This document shows positions 1 through 6,092 of a stretch of DNA of 12,888 nucleotides, piece by piece. Where the stretch lies: the NCBI RefSeq assembly GCF_001557325.1, contig NZ_LSJS01000196.1, forward strand, positions 1 to 12,888, given 5' to 3'. Every line of letters begins with the position of its first letter. Positions within the stretch are counted from its first letter, which is position 1. The translations under genes and the position numbers were made by a program. The notes under the pieces were generated by a model. The model saw only the letters and a list, made by a program, of their open reading frames with translations. It had not been told where the DNA came from and searched no databases. The DNA comes from Erythrobacter donghaensis (lineage in GTDB: Bacteria > Pseudomonadota > Alphaproteobacteria > Sphingomonadales > Sphingomonadaceae).

Positions 1-91
1 CTCCTGCCGGTGCTGGGTGCCTGCGACTACTTCGCACCGCCTCGCCCGAAGACGGTGCGAAGTAGTCGCAGGCACCCAGCACCGGCAGGAG
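1..91. repeat. 39-bp perfect inverted repeat with 13-nt loop at the window edge
   Basis: Bases 1-39 are the exact reverse complement of 53-91, with 13 unpaired bases (40-52) between them. The right arm lies inside the signal-peptide region of the minus-strand lipoprotein gene that starts at 124. A stem this long and perfect inside coding DNA, placed exactly at the end of the sequence, is typical of a fold-back chimera or an assembly end rather than a terminator; it also lacks a T-run. If it is an artefact, bases 1-39 are not true genomic sequence and the real gene continues differently beyond about position 40-52. Confidence 0.95.
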
Positions 92-124
92 CGCCAGAGT
101 GATGCCGAGGCGGAGAGCCTTCAC
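1..124 (-). CDS. Small lipoprotein, N-terminal part only (possible DUF2155 protein)
   Basis: A GTG start at 124 opens a minus-strand frame beginning VKALRLGITLALLPVLGACD. It shows a short basic N-terminus, a hydrophobic core and a lipobox ending L-G-A-C with Cys at residue 19, so the product is probably a lipid-anchored periplasmic protein. A GAGG ribosome-binding sequence at 137-134 lies 9 bases upstream and overlaps the stop of the NDUFA12 gene, whose end is only 11 bases away, so the two are probably one operon. From known alphaproteobacterial gene order, a DUF2155 protein often follows NDUFA12; that identity is inference, since only about 24-28 residues are trustworthy. Beyond residue 28 the frame reads into the left arm of the terminal inverted repeat, so that part is suspect. 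Confidence 0.5.
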   Translation of the reverse strand, partial: MKALRLGITLALLPVLGACDYFAPSSGEAVRSSRRHPAPAG

Positions 125-135
125 GCGCAAGCGCC

Positions 136-567
136 TCAGCTGTCCGCGCCGCCCGGGGTCCACGCCTCGTAATCGCCGACCGCCCGCGCACGCACGCCGC
201 CGCGCTCGAGCGAGCCCTGCGGGCGATAGGCGGCCGCCGTGCCGGTGGCATTGGGGGTGTAGTCCACCTCCCACACGCGCGGCGGCGGCAGGTGGCTCTC
301 GGGCACCTCGTCATAGGTGCCGTGGAGCCAGCCGTGCCATTCGGACGGCACGCGGCTCGCATCATTGGCGCCGTTGTAGATCACCCAGCGCTTCTCGCGG
401 CTGGTGTAGGAGCCGTCATTGGCGGCGGCAGCTTTCGGCCGCGCGCGGTAATACTTGTTGCCTGCCGCGTCGGTGCCGACATGCTCGCCCTTGGCGCGGC
501 TGGCCCACAGGTGCGTGCCGATGGTGGCACCGTCCCACCAGGTGAAAATCTTTGCGAGGATACCCAT
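136..567 (-). CDS. NADH:ubiquinone oxidoreductase accessory subunit, NDUFA12 family
   Basis: This 143-residue protein matches the NDUFA12 (B17.2) accessory subunit of respiratory complex I, which sits on the peripheral arm and is kept in alphaproteobacteria and mitochondria. Visible family features are the N-terminal FTWWDGATIGTHLW stretch (residues 8-21), G-T-D-x-x-G-N-K-Y-Y (31-40), the REKRWVIYNG block (58-67), the P-S-E-W-H-G-W-L-H motif (74-82), and the closing Y-E-A-W-T-P-G (133-139). The ATG at 567 was chosen because the family begins here; the frame stays open upstream to 693, but those residues are unlike the family and would run into the MOSC gene. No strong ribosome-binding site precedes this start. 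A 70-base gap separates it from the MOSC gene upstream, and the lipoprotein gene follows 11 bases after its stop. Length is normal for bacterial members. Confidence 0.92.
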   Translation of the reverse strand: MGILAKIFTWWDGATIGTHLWASRAKGEHVGTDAAGNKYYRARPKAAAANDGSYTSREKRWVIYNGANDASRVPSEWHGWLHGTYDEVPESHLPPPRVWEVDYTPNATGTAAAYRPQGSLERGGVRARAVGDYEAWTPGGADS

Positions 568-637
568 GGGGGCTGCGCCTAGCCGAATTGGCGGGGAGCG
601 CCAAGGTGGAAGATGGCCACTGGAAAGCGAATCCGGA

Positions 638-1180
638 TCAGACCCGCTCGAGCGGCAGGAACGGCGGGGCAGGCAGTTCCACCGCAATCCCATCGCCGCG
701 ACGCACCGCGCCGCCTGCGAGCACGATTGTCATGATGCCCGACTTTCGGATGAGCGTGCCGTCCGCGCGCTTGTCCAATACTGCCGCGAGCAGCCCGCGC
801 TGAAAGGCGTCGATCTGGGCACAGGGGTTGCGCAGGCCAGTGACCTTCAGGCGCACCGTCTCGCCGATGCGCAGGATCGTGCCGCGCGGCAGGCCGAGCA
901 GATCGATCCCGCAGGTGGTGATGTTCTCGCCCAGATCGCCCGGCTTCACGCCGAAGCCTTTTGCGCCGAGCTCCTCGAACAGCTCGGCGTGGATCAGGTG
1001 CACCTGTCGCAGATTGGGCTGCGAGGGATCGGCCCTCACCCGCGAGCGGTGCTTCACGGTGATGCCGCTGTGCGCATCACCTGCGACCCCGAGGTCCGCA
1101 ACGACCTCGATCTCGGGCACGACCGCCTTGGAGAAGTGATGCCCCGCATCACGGGCCACTGCGATCACGCGTGCGGTCAT
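638..1180 (-). CDS. MOSC domain-containing protein
   Basis: A 180-residue single-domain MOSC protein. MOSC domains resemble the C-terminal part of molybdenum cofactor sulfurases and, in YiiM/MOSC enzymes, act in sulfur carriage or N-hydroxylated-compound reduction together with the molybdenum cofactor. Seen here: the G-x-x-G-D-x-H stretch (about 31-37), G-D-L-G-E-N-I-T (81-88), and the conserved cysteine in R-N-P-C-A-Q-I-D (Cys120), the position expected for the reactive or ligand cysteine. Length agrees with stand-alone bacterial MOSC proteins. The ATG at 1180 lies 9 bases after the DUF192 stop codon without a clear Shine-Dalgarno, which suggests coupled translation in the same minus-strand operon. 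The physiological substrate cannot be told from sequence. Confidence 0.88.
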   Translation of the reverse strand: MTARVIAVARDAGHHFSKAVVPEIEVVADLGVAGDAHSGITVKHRSRVRADPSQPNLRQVHLIHAELFEELGAKGFGVKPGDLGENITTCGIDLLGLPRGTILRIGETVRLKVTGLRNPCAQIDAFQRGLLAAVLDKRADGTLIRKSGIMTIVLAGGAVRRGDGIAVELPAPPFLPLERV

Positions 1181-1189
1181 GGCCCGGCG

Positions 1190-1696
1190 CTATTGCGGCA
1201 GCGTGTAGCTCACCCGATCCCCCGGCACGATCCCCAGCGCCTTCGCCCGCCCCGCGCGCAGTTCCAGCACGGCGCTGGCGATGCCGTCGGACTTCACCGA
1301 ATCGAGCGAATAGGGCTTGGTGTCGGCCGCGATGTTCTGCACCCGGCCATCGGTGCCGATGAAGATGATGTCGAGCGACAGGGGCGTGTTCTTCATCCAG
1401 AAGGCGCGCGCCTCGGGCACGTCGGAGGGGAAGATCATCCCCTCGAAATCGCCGAGCTCGGTGCGGAACATCAGCCCCTTCGCCTGGGCCTCCGGGGTGT
1501 CGGCGAGCTCGACCTTGAAGGCGAGCTTCTTGCCGCCGCGGTCGACCACGAGGTCGATCACGCGCAGGCCCGAGACCGGGTGCCGCACCGCCTCGGCACT
1601 CGCGGGGGCCTGCGCCGAGGCGGTCGCACTCGTGCCGGGCGAGCATGCGACGAGTGCGAGTGCCAGCGTGGCGCCTGCCAGAATATGCCTTACCAT
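1190..1696 (-). CDS. DUF192 family lipoprotein
   Basis: A 168-residue protein with an N-terminal lipoprotein signal (hydrophobic residues 5-16, lipobox L-V-A-C with Cys18), an alanine/serine-rich linker to about residue 38, then a DUF192 domain to the C-terminus. Family marks are G-L-M-F-R-T (about 74-79), the F-W-M-K-N-T-P motif, L-D-I-I-F-I, and the closing G-I-V-P-G-D-R-V. DUF192 domains form a compact beta fold and have no settled biochemical role. The ATG at 1696 overlaps the recX stop by 7 bases (ATGGTAA), so the gene is probably translationally coupled to recX. The domain call is firm; function is unknown. Confidence 0.92.
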   Translation of the reverse strand: MVRHILAGATLALALVACSPGTSATASAQAPASAEAVRHPVSGLRVIDLVVDRGGKKLAFKVELADTPEAQAKGLMFRTELGDFEGMIFPSDVPEARAFWMKNTPLSLDIIFIGTDGRVQNIAADTKPYSLDSVKSDGIASAVLELRAGRAKALGIVPGDRVSYTLPQ

Positions 1697-2352
1697 TCGT
1701 CGTCCATCCCTTCGGCCGCTTGCGCCTCGGCGATCCAGTCCTCGACCTCGGCGAGGTCGCGCGCGGCGAGGACGTGCTTCACATGCGCGTACTGGTGGCC
1801 TGCGCGCAGCATTGCTGCAACGGCTTTTTCGTGGGCCTTGCGTTCCGACAGGGGATCGCGCCCCTCGGCCGGCGACCCGAACGGGCCGAACCGACGCTTC
1901 TGCGCCATCAGAACCGCCGCGCGGCGGCTTGCGACCTCGCCCGGCGCGTGGTGGCGGCGCAGCCCCTCGCCGACGCCCGCATGGCGCAGGCTCTCCTCCA
2001 CCCGCCGCGCCCCATAACCCCGCGCGCCCAGGTCGCGCGCGCGCATCCGGGCATAGGCATCGTCATCGACATAGCCGAGCGCGACCAGCCGGGCGACGAG
2101 CGCGGGGACATCGATCTCGACCGCCTGCCCGCCCTCATCCTCGGCAAGGCCGCGCTCCCTGATCTTGCGCAGGAGATAGGCCTCGAGCCGCGAGGCGGTC
2201 GAGGCGAAGCGGGCGGCGTAATGCAGCGCCAGATCGCGCAGGCTGGGCTCGGTCAGCGGGGGCTTGGCCCGCTGCTCGCGCCGCCCGCGGGGGCCGCGAT
2301 CCTCCCCCTTCTCGCGACGGGGCGATGACGAATTCGCTTTACCTGAAACCAT
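1690..2352 (-). CDS. recX: RecX-family regulator of RecA
   Basis: A 220-residue cytoplasmic protein of the RecX family, which binds RecA filaments and limits or modulates recombination and the SOS response. The N-terminal 35 residues are basic and low in complexity, as often seen before the RecX core. The core starts at about residue 37; the clearest signature is L-G-Y-V-D-D-D-A-Y-A (92-101) followed by R-D-L-G-x-R-G-Y-G-A-R-R-V (106-118), and further three-helix repeats with K-A and A-R residues continue to the C-terminus. The start at 2352 has a short AAGG about 4 bases upstream, a modest site. It is the first gene of the minus-strand run and lies divergent from the acyl-AMP ligase. The usual partner recA is not in the window. 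Confidence 0.88.
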   Translation of the reverse strand: MVSGKANSSSPRREKGEDRGPRGRREQRAKPPLTEPSLRDLALHYAARFASTASRLEAYLLRKIRERGLAEDEGGQAVEIDVPALVARLVALGYVDDDAYARMRARDLGARGYGARRVEESLRHAGVGEGLRRHHAPGEVASRRAAVLMAQKRRFGPFGSPAEGRDPLSERKAHEKAVAAMLRAGHQYAHVKHVLAARDLAEVEDWIAEAQAAEGMDDEW

Positions 2353-2456
2353 TTCGCCTTATTCGTGCCACTTTCCTTATCAAATGCGCAACAAGAACGC
2401 CGCCGGACTATGCCCGGCGACACGGGGTTATGCCAGAGCGCGAAGGGGCCAGCACC

Positions 2457-2489
2457 ATGAACCGCGCCGCAACTTACGGGTATCGCTGA
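2457..2489 (+). CDS. Possible 10-codon leader peptide upstream of the acyl-AMP ligase
   Basis: ATG at 2457 opens a ten-residue frame (MNRAATYGYR) ending in TGA at 2487-2489. An AAGGGG Shine-Dalgarno (2443-2448) lies 8 bases before it, a much better site than anything in front of the ligase start at 2495, which is only 5 bases after the leader stop and in another frame. The layout fits translational coupling or attenuation. No base-pairing switch or rare-codon run was established. It could also be chance, or an indel could have split a longer N-terminus. Confidence 0.3.
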   Translation: MNRAATYGYR

Positions 2490-2494
2490 TAAAT

Positions 2495-4228
2495 ATGACC
2501 GACGCCGCCCTGACGCCGACGCCGAATGATTGCGACCTGCCACGAATCCGTGCGCGATTTGCAACCTTCAACGAAGCGATCGACTACGCCGCGCGGAGCC
2601 TGAAGGGGCTCAACTTCCACGACATGCGCGGCGAACTCGCGCGGGTCTATCCCTATGCGGAGATGCGCGAAGATGCGCTGGTGATGGCGCGCCGGCTGAT
2701 CGCGGGCGGGATCGGCAAGGAGGACCGCGTCGCGCTGATCGCCGAGACCGGCCCCGATTTCGCCGCGCTGTTCTGCGCCTGCGTCTATGCCGGCGCCTGG
2801 CCGGTGCCGCTGCCGCTGCCGACCACCTTCGGCGGCAAGGACAACTATATCGACCAGCTCGCGATCCAGCTGATGAGCGCGGATCCGAAGATCCTCATCT
2901 ACCCGGGCGAGATCGCCGAGATGGCCGGGGCTGCGGCCGCGCGGCAGGGCTGCGAGGCGGTGAGCTGGCAGGATTTCGGCCAGCGCCCCGCGCCCGATTG
3001 CACCCTGCCCGAGGCGAGCCCGGACGATATCTGCTACCTGCAATATTCCTCCGGCTCGACCCGCTTCCCGACCGGCGTCGCGGTCACGCACCGCGCGCTC
3101 CTCCACAACCTCTACGGCCATGCCGAGACGATGGACCTCGGCACCAATGACCGCTGCGTCAGCTGGCTGCCGTGGTATCACGACATGGGTCTGGTCGGCT
3201 GCTTCCTGTCGCTGATCGCCAACCAGGTCTCGGCCGATTACATCAAGCCGGATGCCTTCGCGCGCCGCCCGCTGGCGTGGCTCGACATGATCAGCCGCAA
3301 TCCGGGTAAAACGCTCTCCTATTCCCCGACCTTCGGCTACGACATCTGCGCGCGCCGCATCTCGAGCCAGAGCCATGTCGCCGAGCGCTTCGACCTGTCG
3401 CGCTGGCGGGTGGCGGGCAACGGCGCGGACATGATCCGCCCCGACGTCATGCAGAACTTCGTCAACGCCTTCGCGCCGGCCGGGTTCAAGGCTTCCTCCT
3501 TCACCCCCTCCTACGGGCTTGCCGAGGCGGTGCTGGCGGTGACGGTGATGCCGCCGGGCGAAGGCATCCGGGTCGAACTGGTCGAGGAGGAGCGCCTCTC
3601 GGGCGCGCCGCGCGACCTGTCGCGCCCCGCCCGCTACCGCGCGATCGTCAATTGCGGCAAGCCGCTCCCCGACATGGAGGTCGCGATCCGCGGCGAGAAT
3701 GGCGAGACCCGCGGCGATCACCAGATCGGCAAGGTGTGGTGCCGCGGGCCCAGCGTGATGCACTCCTATTTCCGCAACGAGGAAGCGACCAGCGACTGCC
3801 TCGTCGACGGCTGGCTCGACACCGGAGACATGGGCTACACCGCCAAGGGTTACCTGTTCATCGTCGGCCGGGCGAAGGACATGATCATCATCAACGGCAA
3901 GAACCACTGGCCGCAGGATATCGAGTGGGCGGTGGAGCAGCTCCCAGGCTTCAACCACGGCGACATCGCCGCCTTCGCGATCGAGATGGAGAACGGCGAG
4001 GAAGCGCCCGCCGTGCTGGTGCACTGCAAGGTCTCCGACCCGGAAGAGCGCATCCGCCTGCGCGACCAGATCGCCGACAAGGTGCGCTCGGTCACCGGCA
4101 TGAGCTGCATCGTCGAACTGGTGCCGCCGCGAACCCTGCCGCGCACGTCCTCGGGCAAGCTGTCGCGGGCGAAGGCGAAGAAGCTCTATCTCGCAGGCGA
4201 GATCGTCCCGATCCAGCTGGCGGCGTAA
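2495..4228 (+). CDS. Fatty acyl-AMP ligase (AMP-binding enzyme)
   Basis: A 577-residue ANL-superfamily adenylating enzyme of the fatty acyl-AMP ligase type, which activates a fatty acid with ATP and typically hands it to an acyl carrier protein. Visible motifs are the phosphate loop S-S-G-S-T (185-189) continuing R-F-P-T-G-V, Y-G-L-A-E (340-344), W-L-D-T-G-D (440-445), the hinge G-R-A-K-D (458-462) with N-G-K-N-H-W-P-Q-D-I-E (467-477), the last like FAALs rather than acyl-CoA synthetases, and the C-terminal S-S-G-K with candidate catalytic Lys555. The usual P-K-G of the phosphate loop is P-T-G here. The ATG at 2495 was chosen because homology starts soon after it and upstream codons overlap recX and are unlike the family. 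No Shine-Dalgarno lies directly in front. No ACP gene is adjacent, so the pathway (for example sphingolipid or other lipid acylation) is open. Confidence 0.9.
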   Translation: MTDAALTPTPNDCDLPRIRARFATFNEAIDYAARSLKGLNFHDMRGELARVYPYAEMREDALVMARRLIAGGIGKEDRVALIAETGPDFAALFCACVYAGAWPVPLPLPTTFGGKDNYIDQLAIQLMSADPKILIYPGEIAEMAGAAAARQGCEAVSWQDFGQRPAPDCTLPEASPDDICYLQYSSGSTRFPTGVAVTHRALLHNLYGHAETMDLGTNDRCVSWLPWYHDMGLVGCFLSLIANQVSADYIKPDAFARRPLAWLDMISRNPGKTLSYSPTFGYDICARRISSQSHVAERFDLSRWRVAGNGADMIRPDVMQNFVNAFAPAGFKASSFTPSYGLAEAVLAVTVMPPGEGIRVELVEEERLSGAPRDLSRPARYRAIVNCGKPLPDMEVAIRGENGETRGDHQIGKVWCRGPSVMHSYFRNEEATSDCLVDGWLDTGDMGYTAKGYLFIVGRAKDMIIINGKNHWPQDIEWAVEQLPGFNHGDIAAFAIEMENGEEAPAVLVHCKVSDPEERIRLRDQIADKVRSVTGMSCIVELVPPRTLPRTSSGKLSRAKAKKLYLAGEIVPIQLAA

Positions 4229-4263
4229 GACTGGCCCCGCGGCGCCTTGCGGTTCCGCCAGTC
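4229..4263 (+). terminator. Hairpin directly after the ligase stop, possible terminator
   Basis: GACTGGC (4229-4235) pairs exactly with GCCAGTC (4257-4263), and inside it CCGC (4237-4240) can pair with GCGG (4249-4252). The structure begins on the first base after the ligase TAA. There is no following T-run, so it may slow or protect transcript ends rather than terminate by itself. Confidence 0.35.
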
Positions 4264-4287
4264 CTCGCCAGCACAGCCGCAGGCCCG

Positions 4288-4317
4288 TTGAGGCAAACTG
4301 CCCCGCCATGGTAGAAT
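4288..4317 (+). promoter_or_regulatory. Sigma-70-like promoter for the cytochrome c gene
   Basis: TTGAGG (4288-4293, 4 of 6 to the -35 consensus) and TAGAAT (4312-4317, 5 of 6 to the -10 consensus) are 18 bases apart. The -10 lies 36 bases before the cytochrome ATG. This suggests the cytochrome gene is transcribed independently of the ligase. Confidence 0.5.
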
Positions 4318-4353
4318 GACCCTGCGATCACTCGAGTCGCTTGGGGGAATGAC

Positions 4354-5202
4354 ATGGGGAAGGCGCGCCGGATTTTCGGCTGGACCGCGATCGGCCTCGC
4401 CTCCTTGATCGCGCTCGTTTCGTCCGCTGTCTATGGGCTCAGCGAGGCCCGCCTTGCAAAGACCTACGTCCCTGCCACCCGCTTTTCCCATCCGCCGGGG
4501 GACGCGGTGGAAGGCGCGCGGCTGGCGCGGGTTCTGGGGTGCACCGACTGCCATGGGGACGATCTCACCGGCAAGGTGATGTTCTCGCAGGAAGGGGTGG
4601 CGACCCTGTATGCTTCGAACCTCACCACTGTCGTGCCGCGGCTGAGCGACAGCCAGTTCGCCTCTGCGCTTCGCGACGGCCTTCGGCCGGATGGCACGGG
4701 GCTCTTCATCATGCCCTCCTCCCGCTTGCGGCTGCTCACCGACCGCGAGACGGCGGACCTGCTGGCCTATCTGCGCACGCTGTCCCCGCGTGGAAGCGAT
4801 CGTCCGCCCTTTTCGCTTGGCCCGCTTGGCCGCCTCGGAATCGCATTGGGCAAGCTTCGCAACGAGCCGGACACACTTGCCGAAGACGCTCTGCTGCGAG
4901 CTGCCGAGATCGAGGGGCACGAAGAGGGTCGCCGCCTCGCCGAGGCGACCTGTGCGGAATGCCACGGCGCGGACCTGAATGGCAGTCATGGCGCGCTCAA
5001 GGCGCCGAACCTTCTTGTAACGGCTGGATACTCGGCCAGCGATTTCAGCATCTTGCTGCGAACGGGCAAGGCGATCGGCGGAAGGGATCTACCCGTCATG
5101 AGCGAAACCGCGCGCAAGAGGTATCCAAGCCTGACCGAAAACGAAGTCGAGCAGCTGCATGGCTACCTCCTTGCACGGGCCGAGGCTGTCGCCGGGAACT
5201 GA
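4354..5202 (+). CDS. Membrane-anchored diheme cytochrome c
   Basis: A 282-residue electron carrier with two covalent heme sites: C-T-D-C-H (63-67) and C-A-E-C-H (200-204), each followed by G-x-D-L-x-G. Methionines at 120 (F-I-M-P-S) and 249 (L-P-V-M-S) are candidate sixth ligands. Residues 7-29 form one hydrophobic segment after a basic start, either a signal peptide or a membrane anchor, placing the hemes in the periplasm. The two-domain layout resembles cytochrome subunits of membrane dehydrogenases, but no dehydrogenase gene is adjacent, so the partner is unknown. A GGGGGA sequence 5 bases before the ATG and an upstream promoter-like pair support this start. Nine of the first 49 codons end in A or T, slightly more than in telA (5 of 49), a weak hint of different origin. 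It is flanked on both sides by copies of the ligase 3' end. Confidence 0.9.
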   Translation: MGKARRIFGWTAIGLASLIALVSSAVYGLSEARLAKTYVPATRFSHPPGDAVEGARLARVLGCTDCHGDDLTGKVMFSQEGVATLYASNLTTVVPRLSDSQFASALRDGLRPDGTGLFIMPSSRLRLLTDRETADLLAYLRTLSPRGSDRPPFSLGPLGRLGIALGKLRNEPDTLAEDALLRAAEIEGHEEGRRLAEATCAECHGADLNGSHGALKAPNLLVTAGYSASDFSILLRTGKAIGGRDLPVMSETARKRYPSLTENEVEQLHGYLLARAEAVAGN

Positions 5203-5236
5203 CAAGGCTTGGGTCCGCCTCGGCTCGCTCTGCCTC

Positions 5237-5341
5237 CCCCTGCGCACCCTGGCGCGCAGGTCGTCGGGCAAGCTCGAGCGCGCCGAGGCGAAGAAGCGCT
5301 ATCTTGCGGGCGAGATCGTCCCGATCGATCTGGCCGCCTGA
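5237..5341 (+). pseudogene. Relic of an acyl-AMP ligase 3' end
   Basis: In one reading frame this stretch encodes the last 32 residues of a ligase like the intact one at 2495-4228. By hand alignment with 4130-4228, 26 of 32 residues and about 81 of 99 bases agree. Shared blocks are S-S-G-K-L, A-K-K-x-Y-L-A-G-E-I-V-P-I and the final L-A-A, and the S-S-G-K lysine is kept. More than half of the base differences fall at third codon positions, so both copies diverged while under protein-level selection. No adenylation domain precedes it: the cytochrome stop lies 35 bases upstream. Weaker in-register matches (D-K, G, C) may take the homology back to about 5201, at the cytochrome stop. Being headless, it should not be functional. 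Confidence 0.85.
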
Positions 5342-5378
5342 CAGGGCGCAAGCGCAGCCCGGCCGGGCGGTCCCGACA

Positions 5379-5555
5379 TCAGATTTCCTGTGGCGGAGCC
5401 TCGTCGGGGCCGCGGCCGGGCTCGTCGATATCCGGCGGCGTCGGCTCGGTTTCGGGCGGCGGCGGTGCGAAGGGCTCGTCCGGCCGCGGGGACGGTTGTT
5501 CGGGCGGCGCGTCAGGCTCGATCGTATCGGGCTTGGTCGGCGGAATGGTGGCCAT
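5379..5555 (-). CDS. Proline-rich 58-residue mini-protein
   Basis: A minus-strand gene starts with ATG at 5555 and stops at 5379-5381. AGAGGAG (5570-5564) stands 8 bases before the ATG, an excellent ribosome-binding site. The product begins MATIPPTKPDTIEPD and consists mostly of Pro, Glu, Asp and Thr, with a run of four prolines at 31-34 and repeated P-D-E-P / D-E-P units; it is strongly acidic, with no hydrophobic segment or cysteine. It is probably disordered. It begins 35 bases after the end of the NTF2-like gene and is likely co-transcribed with it. I recall similar short proline-rich hypothetical proteins in sphingomonads but cannot assign a function. The ribosome-binding site and the sensible acidic composition argue that it is real despite its size. 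Confidence 0.65.
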   Translation of the reverse strand: MATIPPTKPDTIEPDAPPEQPSPRPDEPFAPPPPETEPTPPDIDEPGRGPDEAPPQEI

Positions 5556-5590
5556 TGGTCAAACTCCTCTTGCGCGAAAGGGCGCGCCCT

Positions 5591-5947
5591 TCATCCGGCG
5601 GCGAGCGGCACCGTCTGCTGGTGCTGGACCACCCGCCACTCCTCGTGCGCGAGCCTGCGGATCGTGGTCGTGCAAACGGCGTCATAGGCCTGGTCCGGCC
5701 GCCGGGCCTCGGCCCGGTAGGCGAGGATGATCAATCCCTCCTGCGGACGCGCCACGCGATCCTCGCTGAAGGTCACCTCCGACCATCGCGGCGTGTGCTG
5801 AACCGCCGCGATCGCCTGCTCTCCGGTGAAGACGTAGGGGTGTTCGGGAAGCACCATCAGGCATTCGGGATCGATCAGCTGCGCATAGTGCTCCGGACCG
5901 CCCGTCCACAGGCTCCGCTCGAAATCCCAGACCCGCGCATCTTCCAT
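5591..5947 (-). CDS. NTF2/SnoaL-like (DUF4440-type) protein
   Basis: A 118-residue protein with the size and pattern of the NTF2-like cone-shaped fold: an N-terminal helix with W-D-F-E-R-S-L-W (7-14), P-E-H-Y-A-Q-L-I-D-P (18-27), a middle G-x-x-A-I-A-A-V (42-49) before P-R-W-S-E-V, and C-terminal strands with I-I-L-A-Y-R-A and E-E-W-R-V-V-Q-H-Q-Q-T. The family includes small isomerases, cyclases and many proteins of unknown role; no catalytic set is clear enough to choose. GAGGAG (5960-5955) sits 7 bases before the ATG at 5947 and decides this start; the frame stays open upstream to 6136, but those residues are basic and low in complexity. No signal peptide is seen, so it is probably cytoplasmic. 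The proline-rich gene follows 35 bases later. Confidence 0.8.
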   Translation of the reverse strand: MEDARVWDFERSLWTGGPEHYAQLIDPECLMVLPEHPYVFTGEQAIAAVQHTPRWSEVTFSEDRVARPQEGLIILAYRAEARRPDQAYDAVCTTTIRRLAHEEWRVVQHQQTVPLAAG

Positions 5948-5950
5948 CGA

Positions 5951-5982
5951 CCCACTCCTCAGGCTGCCCACTCCTCGGGCTG
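5951..5982. repeat. 16-bp tandem duplication that doubles a ribosome-binding site
   Basis: Two adjacent 16-base units (5951-5966 and 5967-5982) differ at one base. On the minus strand each carries GAGGAGTGGG, so the Shine-Dalgarno of the NTF2-like gene at 5947 occurs twice, the nearer copy at proper spacing and the other 16 bases further upstream. Confidence 0.85.
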
Positions 5983-6092
5983 CAGGCGTTCGAAGCAGGG
6001 TTCGGCGGCTTTCGTTCCGCGCGGCGGCATCATTCCGGGACGAGCGGTGGCTGCTGTCCCGCCAACGGCGCCGGGCGGGGAGTGCGTGGCGG

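Noticed and set aside
455..2017. A 520-codon plus-strand frame opposite the recX-DUF192-MOSC run
   Set aside because: The minus-strand genes match known families with consistent starts and overlaps; this frame does not resemble any family.
2264..2494. N-terminal extension of the acyl-AMP ligase from an ATG at 2264
   Set aside because: It would overlap the start of recX and add 77 basic, low-complexity residues unlike any ligase.
2474..4309. A 611-codon minus-strand frame opposite the acyl-AMP ligase
   Set aside because: Same cause: a shadow frame in high-GC DNA, with no domain, signal or ribosome-binding evidence.
5356..5367. 12-base palindrome GCCCGGCCGGGC between convergent genes
   Set aside because: Short, all G/C and expected by chance here; no run of T on either side to make it a terminator.
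6058..6079. CCCGCC/GGCGGG hairpin after the DUF389 gene as a terminator
   Set aside because: Only six pairs, a ten-base loop and no T-run; such stems arise often by chance at this GC content.
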